From Methanoregula sp. (GTDB lineage: Archaea > Halobacteriota > Methanomicrobia > Methanomicrobiales > Methanospirillaceae), in NCBI GenBank assembly GCA_022711635.1, contig JAKLEQ010000001.1, forward strand, positions 33,111 to 83,478: a DNA stretch of 50,368 bases, in the 5' to 3' direction. Made by a program: the position numbers and the translations under genes. Below, piece after piece: positions 7,094-15,455 of this stretch. Within the stretch, counting starts at the first letter, position 1. Each line of letters opens with the position of its first letter. The notes beneath the pieces were generated by a model, which did no database searches, had not been told where the DNA came from, and worked only from the letters and a program-made list of their open reading frames with translations.

Positions 7094-8479
7094 TCATTTC
7101 TTCCCGCCATTTTTCTTCTGCCGGGTCCTGATGAGCGGCGATGCCCGTTTCAGGAATCCGCCGATAAACGCCGCAAACTCTTCCTGCCAGCAGTCCGCGC
7201 CCTCGGCGACGTCGAACCCTTCGGCGAGCGACTGGCGGACATGTTTTCCCAGGCTCGTGTTCAGGATGAGGTGCGGGGAGAAGAGGTCTCTCGCATACGG
7301 ATACTCACGGGGGACTTCGACAGCATACTTCCCGGTCGTGATATAGGGGAGACCGCCGTTCGCCCCGCCTGCATATTTTCCGAAGAACTTTTCAGCGTTC
7401 TCCCGGTTCCATACCGGGGGTCCGAGATGGGTGCGGATTGCAGGGAGTTCAGCGATGAGCAGTTCAAAGAGCAGCATGCACCGATCTCCTTCCAGCTGGT
7501 ACCGGGCGTTCTGTACGGGGAACCCGTTCCGTTCGATCCATTCGGTGATTGCCTCGACGCTCCGCTTGAGCTGCGGGACGACGATCTCCGGTATCAGCGG
7601 GGGGGCAGCAAACGTTATGGAAAAGAGGTGGGTCCGGCGCTTGTTGAGGAGATCCGAGAGTTCTTCGCGGGTTATCCCCGGCTCCTGCTCGACATCGAAG
7701 AAGGCTGGGGAAGGGGCCGCGAGATATCCCCGGGCAAGTTCGACAAATCCCATCATACGCGAGAGCGAGACGGCGGCAGCCACGTTGCGCTTCGGGTCGA
7801 CGGGATCGATGACAACGAGCGGTTCGTCAAACTTTTTCTTCCCGTGCCCCTCGGGGTCGATGACGCACCCGGGCCGCCATGCAGCGGCGGCGGAGAGCAG
7901 GGGAGAAAATCCTTTGTAGTACAGCACGAGGATCTCGCAGAGGTATCCGGAGAATCCTTCGGTCATCTGGTCGGAGCCGTAGATTCCCCCGGCCCGGGCA
8001 AACTGTTTTAAGAGCAGGACATCGTCGATGAACCCATCGATCTTCCCCCGGATATACCTTGTGTGAAACGGTGTCCGGTCAACCGCACTCTGGATGGCGG
8101 AGGCGCTTGCAACATCGTAGCAGGGGACGAGGTCGACCTCGTAGCCGTCAATGAGGGCCTGGATGTACGGGTGTTCGGCATACTTCTCGGTAACGGAACC
8201 CGTAAACAACCCCGCGGTACGGCGGGCGAGGGCAAGCCCCCGAATCTCAAGTTCCTCGCGCGGAAGGTCAGCAGGAAAGAGCAGGAAGATATCGATGTCA
8301 TGCTCCCCGGCAATCCAGGTATCGCGGGCGATCGAACCGACAAGCATCCCCCGGGCTTCCCCGGTCTTGTCCACGGCAGCGATGATCTTTTCCGCCACCG
8401 CGGCAATCTGCCGCCGCTCCTCCCGTGATGGCCGGATCCTAAGGAGCGCAGCCTCTTCAATTGCAGGCCGTTTCACCAT
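7094..8479 (-). CDS. cca: CCA-adding enzyme (archaeal class I tRNA nucleotidyltransferase)
   Basis: Adds or repairs the 3'-CCA end of tRNA using CTP and ATP. The 461-aa protein shows the class I nucleotidyltransferase signature GSIARDTWIAGEHDIDIFLL near residue 42: the GS motif followed by the Asp pair that binds catalytic metal. The third carboxylate region, YEVDLVPCYDV, lies near residue 105. A long archaeal-type C-terminal tail domain follows. The start at 8479 is preceded by GAGGTG and overlaps the end of the thpR-like gene by seven bases. Together the two make an RNA end-processing operon, an association seen in other archaea. The longer reading from 8560 lies inside thpR and is rejected. 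Confidence 0.95.
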   Translation of the reverse strand: MVKRPAIEEAALLRIRPSREERRQIAAVAEKIIAAVDKTGEARGMLVGSIARDTWIAGEHDIDIFLLFPADLPREELEIRGLALARRTAGLFTGSVTEKYAEHPYIQALIDGYEVDLVPCYDVASASAIQSAVDRTPFHTRYIRGKIDGFIDDVLLLKQFARAGGIYGSDQMTEGFSGYLCEILVLYYKGFSPLLSAAAAWRPGCVIDPEGHGKKKFDEPLVVIDPVDPKRNVAAAVSLSRMMGFVELARGYLAAPSPAFFDVEQEPGITREELSDLLNKRRTHLFSITFAAPPLIPEIVVPQLKRSVEAITEWIERNGFPVQNARYQLEGDRCMLLFELLIAELPAIRTHLGPPVWNRENAEKFFGKYAGGANGGLPYITTGKYAVEVPREYPYARDLFSPHLILNTSLGKHVRQSLAEGFDVAEGADCWQEEFAAFIGGFLKRASPLIRTRQKKNGGKK

Positions 8480-9012
8480 CGCACCTCTAGGAGGTCTTCG
8501 TAGACCGGGCCGGAAGGAGTGAGCGTGCTCTTCTTGAGCCTGAACCCGGTCACGGTGCATTCCCCGTAGTTCCGGCTGCCCAGTTCACGGAGGACTTCTG
8601 CAAGGGAAGGATCGAACCGTTTTACCCGTGCCACGGTCGCATGAGCCGTGAACGGTCGTGCCTCGCGTGGAAATCCCACTGGCGCAAGCGCGGACTCGAT
8701 CCTGTCGCGGAGGGCGGCACCCTGCCCGCCGTCATCGACAACGCTCCAGACGGTAAACGGCCGGCGGGGGTTATTGACGGTGATCCGCCCTGCCCGGACG
8801 GGAAACGGAGAACCGGGGACGGTTTTTACGGCATCGATGAGCGCAGGGATCTTCTTGTCGTCAACCTCGCCGAGAAATTTCACGGTGACATGGATCTGCG
8901 CCGGGGCAACAAACGTGAGCCGGGCGCTGCACCTGCGCAGGACGTCCTGCGCCCCGGCAAGCGCCGACCGTATCCCCTCGGAAAGTTCGAGCGCGAGGAA
9001 TGCCCTGACCAT
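8473..9012 (-). CDS. thpR: RNA 2',3'-cyclic phosphodiesterase (2H family, LigT/ThpR)
   Basis: 2H phosphoesterase of 179 aa that opens 2',3'-cyclic phosphates on RNA; it is historically called 2'-5' RNA ligase. Both catalytic HxTx motifs are present: HVTVKFLGEV near residue 41 and HATVARVKRF near residue 130. The start at 9012 (MVRAFLALEL) matches the usual family start. An upstream in-frame extension to 9057 adds nothing family-like. It is transcribed away from nrdH and into cca, with a seven-base overlap, which suggests joint work on tRNA or other RNA ends. Confidence 0.93.
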   Translation of the reverse strand: MVRAFLALELSEGIRSALAGAQDVLRRCSARLTFVAPAQIHVTVKFLGEVDDKKIPALIDAVKTVPGSPFPVRAGRITVNNPRRPFTVWSVVDDGGQGAALRDRIESALAPVGFPREARPFTAHATVARVKRFDPSLAEVLRELGSRNYGECTVTGFRLKKSTLTPSGPVYEDLLEVRW

Positions 9013-9147
9013 GATGGTACAGTATCGTTCTCCGTAATAATGCTCTTTGCCTTGCATTCATCTGAAAATGCCGGGGTGAACCGCCAGCATCACAGCATTT
9101 TTTTATTGACGGAAGCATACATTTCCTGTAAGGTTGGGGAATTTTTT

Positions 9148-9417
9148 ATGCCGGCATTTTCACCGCTCGTTGTCTATACCCTGGAATGTTGTCCGAACTG
9201 CGACAAACTCAAAGGCTTCCTGAAAGCCCAGGGCTTCACGTACCTTGAACGCGACCTTTCGACTGCCGAGTCGCTGACGGAACTGCGGCTCAATGGGGTC
9301 TTTGTTGCCGAAGCCCCCGTCCTCCAGAATGGTGAAAATTTCCTCACGACGACCGACCTCTTCTCTTCCGGAAACATCAACGAGACCGAGGTCAGGAAAT
9401 TTGCCGAAGGTGCCTGA
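9148..9417 (+). CDS. nrdH: NrdH-type glutaredoxin-like redoxin
   Basis: Small thioredoxin-fold protein (89 aa) with the redox motif CCPNC at about residues 14-18, followed by DKLKGFLKAQGFTYLERDL. It lies one base ahead of nrdD (TGATATG junction) and so is its operon partner. In Methanosarcina barkeri an NrdH in the same position passes electrons from a ferredoxin disulfide reductase to the class III ribonucleotide reductase. The same role is inferred here. The start at 9148 follows a T-rich leader; the much longer upstream reading overlaps thpR antisense and is rejected. Confidence 0.88.
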   Translation: MPAFSPLVVYTLECCPNCDKLKGFLKAQGFTYLERDLSTAESLTELRLNGVFVAEAPVLQNGENFLTTTDLFSSGNINETEVRKFAEGA

Positions 9418-9418
9418 T

Positions 9419-11602
9419 ATGAGTTCGCGGGAGACCATGCAGAGGACCCTTGACGGTGCATACGCCCCGCATCTCCCGCCTGTACGGACAACCGACGGCC
9501 ACATTGTCGAGTACGACCGGAACCGGATCGTCCGCCAGATCGTCGAAGAGACAAAACTTGTCGAGACCTTCTATGGGTACGAGGGCGCTACTGTCGGGTT
9601 AGCACAGGAGATCGCCCGGGACGTCGAGCAGAAGATCCGGGGCATGGGGCTCAAATCCCTCTCCGGCCCGCTGATCCGCGAGATCGTCAATATCGCCCTC
9701 CTCGAACGCGGGCTCGTGCAGTACCGGAACGTCTGCACCCGGGTCGGGACCCCGGTGTATGACGCGCACCTCATCGATGTGGGACGCGGTTTCGAAGCAC
9801 ATGACAACGCGAACCTGCAGGAGAATGCCGAGACCTCCCACAAGAAGAAGGCGGACAAGATCAGCAAGGAGCAGTACCTCCTCCAGCTCCCCCCGTCCAT
9901 TGCCGACCACCATCTCTCGGGCGAGATGCATATTCATGACCTCGAGTATTTCGGCACCCGCCCGTTCTGCCAGGACTGGGACCTCCGGTACTTCTTCTAC
10001 TATGGTCTGATGCCGGACGGCAACGGGACGAAAGCATCGGTCGCGGGTCCTGCAAAACGGGCAGAGGTCGCTATCCTCCATGCGGTGAAGGCGCTCGGGT
10101 CTGCCCAGACGAACTTTGCCGGCGGGCAGGGGTACTACAACTTCTTAACGTTTCTCTCGCCGTATGTCGACCACATGGAGTACACGGAGATCAAGCAGCT
10201 CATCCAGATGTTCGTGTACGAGATGACCCAGATGATGGTCGCCCGCGGCGGGCAGCTCGTCTTCTCCTCCATCCAGCTCTCACCCGGTGTCCCGACGCTC
10301 TGGCAGGACAAACCCTGCATCTTCAAGGGGAAGATCTGGGACGGGGTGAATGCCCCGAAACGGACGTACGGGGAGTTCGAGCGCGAGGTCCGGCTGCTCT
10401 TCAAAGCGCTCATGGAGGTCATGATCGAGGGGGATTACTGGGGCAAGCCGTTCAACTTCCCCAAGCCCGAGATCTCGATTGAGCCGGACTTCATGGAGGA
10501 ACGGGAGGAGTTCAACCGGAAGAACCCCGACCTTCCCACGTACCGCGAGCTCTACCTGATGACGTTCGAGCTTGCGAGCAAGTTTGGCACACCCTACTAT
10601 GACAACCAGCTACCCGCGTACCGGGGCGCCGGCAAGGGGATCTCCTGTTACCAGTGCTGCGCCTACCAGTTCTCCGCGGTCGCGGACAAGGACTCCGACT
10701 TCAACCGGAAGCTGGTATTCGAGGACGGAAAACACTTCTCCATGGGTTCGTGGCAGGTGGTCTCGGTCAACTGCCCGCGTGCAGCCTACAAGGCGGAAGG
10801 CAGCGACGAACGCCTCTTTGCCGAGCTCAAGGGCCTCATGGATGTTGCCGTTGAGCTTTTCCGGATCAAGCGGCGCTGGATGGACCTCATCCGTGCCCAT
10901 GGCCGGATGCCGTTTGCCATGCAGCGGCCGAAAGATCCCAATACCGGAGAGCGCGGGGCCGTCGCCGTTGACCTCGAGGGGCTCGTCTACACGATCGGGA
11001 TCGTGGGCGTCAACGAGATGGTCCAGCACCACACGGGCTCCCAGATCCACGAGTCAAAGGCAGCATTCCGGCTCGCGGTCCGTGCCATGACCGAGATGGA
11101 ACTCTACGCAAAGAGGTTGTCGCAGGAGAACGGCATGACGATTGCGCTTGCCCGGACCCCTGCCGAGACGACCGGCCAGCGGTTCGCGGTCGCCGATCTC
11201 CTCGACAAACGTTACCATGACGCAGCGGTAAAGGTGATAAAGGGCGATCTTGAAGCCGCGATCCCCCGGCTCGGCAAGAGCCGGGACCTGCCGATCTACT
11301 ATACCAACGGGACCCACGTTGCACCCGGCGCCGATGTCCCCCTCACCAAGCGCATGGAGATCGAGCATGTCTTCTTCCCGATCGTGGACGGCGGCAACAT
11401 CTTCCACATCTGGCTTGGCGAGGCACGCCCCGATCCCCGCGGGCTGTACGACATGGCGATGAAACTCTGCAAATCAACCCAGATCGGGTACTTCGCCTTC
11501 ACCCGTGACCTTACGGTCTCGCTCCGGCAGTTCCACGAACATACCCCGGAGAAGAAGGCTGTCCCCCACCTCGTTACGTCGAAGACCCTGGTCGGTGCAT
11601 AA
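9419..11602 (+). CDS. nrdD: Anaerobic (class III) ribonucleotide reductase NrdD, lacking glycyl-radical C-terminus
   Basis: 727-aa protein matching class III ribonucleotide reductases over nearly all its length. An ATP-cone domain is present (VEYDRNRIVRQIVEETKLVE, residues about 22-110), followed by the barrel with HIHDLEYF, ARGGQLVFSSIQLSPGVP and a Cys cluster CYQCC (Cys410, Cys413, Cys414). The barrel ends with IGYFAFTRDLTV. At that point family members continue into a zinc-binding CxxC...CxxC segment and a C-terminal RxxGY glycyl-radical loop. Here the protein instead ends after SLRQFHEHTPEKKAV... and about 18 more residues, with no Cys and no radical motif. No frame downstream restores it. 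No nrdG activase gene is in the window. The family call is firm; activity as it stands is doubtful unless the radical domain is encoded elsewhere. Confidence 0.88.
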   Translation: MSSRETMQRTLDGAYAPHLPPVRTTDGHIVEYDRNRIVRQIVEETKLVETFYGYEGATVGLAQEIARDVEQKIRGMGLKSLSGPLIREIVNIALLERGLVQYRNVCTRVGTPVYDAHLIDVGRGFEAHDNANLQENAETSHKKKADKISKEQYLLQLPPSIADHHLSGEMHIHDLEYFGTRPFCQDWDLRYFFYYGLMPDGNGTKASVAGPAKRAEVAILHAVKALGSAQTNFAGGQGYYNFLTFLSPYVDHMEYTEIKQLIQMFVYEMTQMMVARGGQLVFSSIQLSPGVPTLWQDKPCIFKGKIWDGVNAPKRTYGEFEREVRLLFKALMEVMIEGDYWGKPFNFPKPEISIEPDFMEEREEFNRKNPDLPTYRELYLMTFELASKFGTPYYDNQLPAYRGAGKGISCYQCCAYQFSAVADKDSDFNRKLVFEDGKHFSMGSWQVVSVNCPRAAYKAEGSDERLFAELKGLMDVAVELFRIKRRWMDLIRAHGRMPFAMQRPKDPNTGERGAVAVDLEGLVYTIGIVGVNEMVQHHTGSQIHESKAAFRLAVRAMTEMELYAKRLSQENGMTIALARTPAETTGQRFAVADLLDKRYHDAAVKVIKGDLEAAIPRLGKSRDLPIYYTNGTHVAPGADVPLTKRMEIEHVFFPIVDGGNIFHIWLGEARPDPRGLYDMAMKLCKSTQIGYFAFTRDLTVSLRQFHEHTPEKKAVPHLVTSKTLVGA

Positions 11603-11655
11603 GCGCCGGTATTTTTTAATAAATATTTTAATGGACTGCGTCGTACGGAATACCT

Positions 11656-12663
11656 ATGCCGTACTGCACGTCATGCGGGGCAAAGGCCGCGGAGGGGCAG
11701 CGCTACTGCGAGCGCTGCGGGGAGCCCATCGAAGTACCGGTCATCCCGGTACCCCCGCTGGAACCGTCCCCGTCTCCTGAAGGTGAGCAGGGAGACCTCC
11801 GGACAAAGGAACCGTCCGGAGAACGTGCATCCCGTATTCCATCGGATTTTGCCGGAGAACGATCCGCTCCGGAACAGCCGGTACATCTTCCCTCACCCTC
11901 TGCTGTACCGGCACCGTGCCGGAAGAAGAGGCCGGTGGTGATTGTTCTGGCCTCGGTACTTCTCCTCGCCCTCCTTATCGGAGCGGCAGTCTTTGTCGTC
12001 CTGCCGAAGCTCGGCGCGGGACCCTCAGCCCCGCCGGAAGATTCCGGTGCGCAACCGGCACCGGCGACCGTCCTCCCGACACCGGAACTGACCGCCGTTC
12101 CTCCTGAACCGACCCCGACTGCCGATCCGTATGCCGCAATCGCACTCCCTCTTCGGACCATGTTTTCGTATAATACCGGGGAAAAATACGCCAGCAGGGC
12201 CGCAGTGTACCGGTACTGGATCAATGGCACCTACCAGTGGCATAACGACAACGACAACCGTTACTATACCCAGAGACCTCGTGCCGGCAACAAGTACCTC
12301 TTTGTTTATGTTGTTGTCGTCAATGACGGCACGGCAGCGTATCCGTATCCTAAGTCACGGAGCGTCTCCGTACACTACGATGGAAAGGTCTATTCGCCGG
12401 ATACCAATCACTACCTGCCCGGCAAAGGAGGGAATCCCGTCGAGATCCGCGAAGTCCAGCAGCAGCACGATTACTTCAATGCGGAATATGTCGAGGACTA
12501 CGGGTATTCGCACGGGACAATGTCCGACTTCATCTCGCCCGGGCAGAGCAATGCGATTGACGGGTATATCACCTACGAGGTGCCGGAGTCGCTCGCGCCG
12601 GAGAAGACGTACGTCGAGATTGTCTTTGACAGCGAAGCCTCGGCTGTGTGGCGCCTTGGATAA
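11656..12663 (+). CDS. Zinc-ribbon membrane protein with extracellular DUF4352-like domain
   Basis: 335-aa protein of unknown function. The N-terminus is a zinc ribbon with four cysteines (CTSCGAKAAEGQRYCERCGE, residues 4-23). Next come a Pro/Ser/Glu-rich linker, one transmembrane helix (VVIVLASVLLLALLIGAAVF, about residues 93-112) and a second Pro/Thr-rich linker. The beta-rich outer domain (residues about 170-335) includes GNKYLFVYVVVVNDG, typical of DUF4352-like immunoglobulin folds. The zinc ribbon would lie inside the cell and the beta domain outside. An AT-rich promoter (about 11614-11636) precedes it. This architecture is common in methanogens; the function is unknown. Confidence 0.8.
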   Translation: MPYCTSCGAKAAEGQRYCERCGEPIEVPVIPVPPLEPSPSPEGEQGDLRTKEPSGERASRIPSDFAGERSAPEQPVHLPSPSAVPAPCRKKRPVVIVLASVLLLALLIGAAVFVVLPKLGAGPSAPPEDSGAQPAPATVLPTPELTAVPPEPTPTADPYAAIALPLRTMFSYNTGEKYASRAAVYRYWINGTYQWHNDNDNRYYTQRPRAGNKYLFVYVVVVNDGTAAYPYPKSRSVSVHYDGKVYSPDTNHYLPGKGGNPVEIREVQQQHDYFNAEYVEDYGYSHGTMSDFISPGQSNAIDGYITYEVPESLAPEKTYVEIVFDSEASAVWRLG

Positions 12664-12689
12664 CCGCACGACCTCCCGATGAAAAAACG

Positions 12690-13127
12690 TCAATTGGTGA
12701 GGGTGGGGTACTGCTTCAGCTTGCGTAAAGAGATGTCCATCACGCCCCGGTGGACCCGGTAATAACTGTGGATGACATCGATGCGGTGGTCGAGGGGGAT
12801 GATCGATTCGTCGTCGTCGACACAGATCCGGACGGCATCCGGCCGGATATCGGCATACGGAGCATGTTTCGGGTCCGGCGGGAGCTCTGCGGTGATGAAG
12901 ATCATGTCGTCGGACTCCACGACCTCGAACGCGACCTTGTCGTCCTCCTCGTCCTCCATGTCCCCGACCCGGTAGATCGCCGGCGGTTCGTTCGATCCGC
13001 GGGAGACGATCGTGTACCCGATGATCCGGGCGTGCTGGTGATCGGGCATATTCCGGATGATCTCTTCGACAATCTTCGAGATGTTCGTAAAGATATCGTC
13101 GTACGGGTTGTTATCCTTGTTCGGCAT
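12690..13127 (-). CDS. Hsp20/alpha-crystallin-like small protein
   Basis: 145-aa acidic protein. The C-terminal two-thirds resembles an alpha-crystallin fold: VAFEVVESDDMIFITAELPP, then DIRPDAVRICVDD, with a final strand near YYRVHRGVMDIS. The N-terminus (NNPYDDIFTNISKIVEEII) resembles the start of archaeal Hsp20/GvpH-like proteins. A GGTG lies five bases before the ATG. Its start lies inside the end of the upstream HTH regulator gene (17-base overlap), so the two are translationally coupled. A role as chaperone or stress sensor is inferred from fold and context only; it lacks an obvious C-terminal IXI motif. Confidence 0.7.
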   Translation of the reverse strand: MPNKDNNPYDDIFTNISKIVEEIIRNMPDHQHARIIGYTIVSRGSNEPPAIYRVGDMEDEEDDKVAFEVVESDDMIFITAELPPDPKHAPYADIRPDAVRICVDDDESIIPLDHRIDVIHSYYRVHRGVMDISLRKLKQYPTLTN

Positions 13128-13815
13128 AGACACCCTGCAGCTGGACCCGCCCCCCTGCTTCACCCACGATTCCGCGCCGTTCCAGCCTCCGGAGGAGGGA
13201 GAGGAGCAGGTCCGGGGGGCAGCCGGTGACATGCCCCAGTTCCTCCACCGTCAGGCTCTCATGGCTGAGCGCAATTAAGACACTCAGCTCTCTCTCATCC
13301 CGGAATATATCGTTATGGATGCGTGCAATGTCGGATATCTTGGTCTCGATATCATGGTTGAGTTCCTCGAGGTTATCAGAAAGCCGGTCGTGCGCCTGGA
13401 TCATCCGTGCGAGCATCCCGACCGCGTTTTTCAGCCGGTTGTTCTCATCGATCTGTCGCCGCCGTGCCTGTTCAGCTCCGGCGGCAGGGGAACGGCGCGA
13501 TTCCGGTGCGGGGCCGGCAGTGTCCGCCGCCATGCCCCGTGCTTCCCCGCTCCCCGGGTGTTTCAGGCTGACCTCGACAAGGATGTCGTTCGCGAGATAG
13601 TAGTACTTCCTGCGCCGGTCATCGGTCTGGCAGGTGAGGATCGCCTCCCGCTCCATCATCTGCAGGTGCTCGATCACCGCTTTCGGGGAGAGCATGAGAG
13701 TATCGGAGATCTCCGTCACAAAACAGGGTTTCTGCCGCAGGAGCTCGATAATCCGCCTGCGGTTCCGGTTCCCGAGGATGTCCAGCAGGCGTGCAACCTC
13801 AACAGGGTCCGGCAT
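13111..13815 (-). CDS. ArsR-like winged-helix transcriptional regulator, two HTH regions
   Basis: 234-aa DNA-binding protein. An ArsR-type winged helix occupies residues 1-80 (NRNRRRIIELLRQKPCFVTE, LSPKAVIEHLQMMEREAILT, RRKYYYLAND). A Pro/Ala linker and a long helical, probably coiled-coil segment follow (ENNRLKNAVGMLARMIQAHD to about 185). A second HTH-like region lies at the end (LTVEELGHVTGCPPDLLLSL LRRLERRGI). It sits directly upstream of and overlaps the Hsp20-like gene, so it probably controls that operon. An inverted repeat overlaps the leader just before the ATG at 13815, consistent with autoregulation. Its signal is unknown. Confidence 0.85.
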   Translation of the reverse strand: MPDPVEVARLLDILGNRNRRRIIELLRQKPCFVTEISDTLMLSPKAVIEHLQMMEREAILTCQTDDRRRKYYYLANDILVEVSLKHPGSGEARGMAADTAGPAPESRRSPAAGAEQARRRQIDENNRLKNAVGMLARMIQAHDRLSDNLEELNHDIETKISDIARIHNDIFRDERELSVLIALSHESLTVEELGHVTGCPPDLLLSLLRRLERRGIVGEAGGRVQLQGVYAEQG

Positions 13816-13820
13816 GATTG

Positions 13821-13835
13821 CTTACCCTAAGTTAG
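13821..13835. promoter_or_regulatory. Inverted repeat in the leader of the HTH/Hsp20 operon
   Basis: The stretch contains CTTA-CCC-TAAG overlapping CTAA-G-TTAG, two interlocked small palindromes 5-20 bases before the regulator ATG and just downstream of an AT-rich TATA-like element (about 13841-13852). It is a good candidate autoregulatory operator. Confidence 0.4.
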
Positions 13836-14047
13836 TGAAGAAAAAATTTAAAGGTTATTCAACGGTCAATCATGCTGAAAAATCCGGCGCCCGGGTACGA
13901 GGGGAATCGCGCAGCACCGTATGGGGACCTGCGCCGCATTTGGTGACCGGAACAGGGTGGGCCTGACCATTCCGGCACATCCGAAAAAGCTCAAACCTTC
14001 CGGAGATCGAAAAAACGCGTGGGCAGGACGCAGGACGTTCATCATCC

Positions 14048-14230
14048 TTATCGCATTTTCTCGGCATTTTCCCATTCCCGTTCATCGTACGACCGGGCTT
14101 TGGGGAGTACTTCCTCGGGAATAGTCCGGTCAAGAATTTTTAACTCCGGAAACTTCCATACCGGCTTGGTGTATCCCTGCTTGTCGTTTTCTGGCATTCC
14201 TTCCGACTTCCCTGTTCTTTTTTTACCCAT
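14048..14230 (-). CDS. Small hypothetical protein, 60 aa
   Basis: Unrecognised 60-residue highly charged protein (MGKKRTGKSEGMPENDKQGY... ending YDEREWENAEKMR). AGGT lies four bases before the ATG. The lysine-rich N-terminus and acidic C-terminus look like a soluble small protein and not like shadow coding. It is flanked by noncoding DNA on both sides and points the same way as the HTH/Hsp20 operon, 233 bases further on. No function is proposed. Confidence 0.5.
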   Translation of the reverse strand: MGKKRTGKSEGMPENDKQGYTKPVWKFPELKILDRTIPEEVLPKARSYDEREWENAEKMR

Positions 14231-14334
14231 GACCTGAAGGGAACGTCAGGTCCTTCCGGTATATCAAATATCAGGATAACCGGGGTTTGGCCGCCATACT
14301 CCCGTCTTGGAGAAAAGGAGCCGGGATTGTTCTG

Positions 14335-14502
14335 TCAGAGGGGTTCTTTTACAAAAATCCCGTACAGTACGCCGATTATCCCCGGGATAAGGAAGAGGAG
14401 CCCGATGATGTGGATAAAGATGCTGCTGACCGGGTAGATCGCGATAATGTACAACCCCAAAATGATGAGGACTATGCCGGCGATGATTTCGTTCCGGATC
14501 AT
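14335..14502 (-). CDS. Very small membrane protein, 55 aa
   Basis: Reverse-strand reading from the ATG at 14502 to the TGA at 14335 gives 55 residues that are almost entirely two hydrophobic helices: EIIAGIVLIILGLYIIAIYP, then a short loop (VSSIF), then IHIIGLLFLIPGIIGVLYGI, ending FVKEPL. The clean two-helix hairpin with a Pro-Gly turn is typical of small archaeal membrane proteins. Below usual gene-size cut-offs, it would be easily missed. The Shine-Dalgarno is weak. Function unknown. Confidence 0.6.
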   Translation of the reverse strand: MIRNEIIAGIVLIILGLYIIAIYPVSSIFIHIIGLLFLIPGIIGVLYGIFVKEPL

Positions 14503-14731
14503 GAGTAAGGATCCGATCGGCTCCCTTTTGTTCCTTTGTTTTCGTTCCCCTGAATTTTCGATTCGGATACGGGCGGTGATGCCTGACGATTGAGAGATCC
14601 CTTCCGGCAGGTCGGGTCTTCGTTGAGCGGGATCGCAGGAAATTCTCCGGCCTTTCGGGCATGGGGACGATGTCGCCCGGCAGGAAATCCTGGCCGTGGA
14701 ACAAGGGAAAAAAGATGATAGGAAGGATCCT

Positions 14732-15349
14732 TTACTTCTTCAGCCAAGCCGAGAGCCTGTCGGCGACCACGTTCCAGTTGACGATGTTCCAGAACCCTTC
14801 GATGAACTTGCCCCGGTCGTTCTTGTAGTCGAGGTAGTATGCGTGCTCCCAGACATCGAGTACCAGTAACATCTTCCACCCCGGTACAACGTTCACGTTG
14901 TGCTTCTCGATCTGGAGGATCACCGGGCGCTCGGCGGTTCTGCAGTACGAGAGCGCCGCCCAGCCGGAACCTTCCGTACTGGATGCAGCCTGCGTGAACT
15001 CCTTCCTGAACCGGTCGAACGACCCGTACTCCGCATCGATGACCTTCGCGAGCTCGCCCTTGGGTACACCGCCGCCGCCCTTGCCCGCGGGCGCCATGTT
15101 CTCCCAGAACTTGTTGTGAAGGTTGAACCCCCCGACATGGAACGAGAGCTCCTTGGACGCCGCTTTCATGTCCATGTCAACGCCGTCTTTGCGCGCCTTG
15201 CCGTACTTCTCGATGAGCGCATTCGCGCCGTTGACGTATGCAAGGTGGTGTTTTGTATGGTGCAGCGTCAGCTGTTGTTCCGAGATGTACGGTTCGAGTG
15301 CCGCGTAGTCATACGGCAGCTTGGGCAGACTGTAGAGTTTTCCAGCCAT
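14732..15349 (-). CDS. sod: Superoxide dismutase, Fe/Mn family
   Basis: 205-aa Fe/Mn superoxide dismutase protecting this anaerobe against superoxide. Metal-ligand regions are visible: [17 protein letters not shown] near residue 25, [13 protein letters not shown] near residue 80, and [15 protein letters not shown] near residue 165. The start at 15349 has GGAGGAGA immediately upstream; a longer reading from 15382 is not needed. A CATATACA element about 30 bases further up may be the TATA box. Iron versus manganese use cannot be told reliably by eye. A hairpin at 15407-15424 separates it from the mazF-like gene. Confidence 0.95.
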   Translation of the reverse strand: MAGKLYSLPKLPYDYAALEPYISEQQLTLHHTKHHLAYVNGANALIEKYGKARKDGVDMDMKAASKELSFHVGGFNLHNKFWENMAPAGKGGGGVPKGELAKVIDAEYGSFDRFRKEFTQAASSTEGSGWAALSYCRTAERPVILQIEKHNVNVVPGWKMLLVLDVWEHAYYLDYKNDRGKFIEGFWNIVNWNVVADRLSAWLKK

Positions 15350-15406
15350 TCTCTCCTCCGTTACGATACGTGAAGTATGCACGATCCTGTATATGAGGCA
15401 TTGTAT

Positions 15407-15424
15407 GCCGGCAAAACATCCGGC
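15407..15424 (-). terminator. Hairpin between mazF-like gene and sod
   Basis: GCCGG-CAAAACAT-CCGGC forms a five-base-pair stem in the gap between the mazF-like stop and the sod promoter. It probably ends the mazF-like transcript. Confidence 0.35.
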
Positions 15425-15455
15425 ATCTCAACACAGGGTGTCAAAAAGCAGGAGA

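Noticed and set aside
8641..9147. Long upstream extension of the redoxin gene
   Set aside because: It is antisense to thpR. The redoxin fold starts at 9148 and the added residues look like shadow coding.
11505..11780. Alternative frame across the end of nrdD that might restore a longer NrdD
   Set aside because: It encodes an arginine-rich shadow sequence with no CxxC or RxxGY motif, so a simple frameshift does not explain the short C-terminus.
13866..14047. Several short frames in both directions between the HTH regulator and the 60-aa gene
   Set aside because: They overlap each other, lack ribosome sites and give Pro/Arg-rich shadow peptides.
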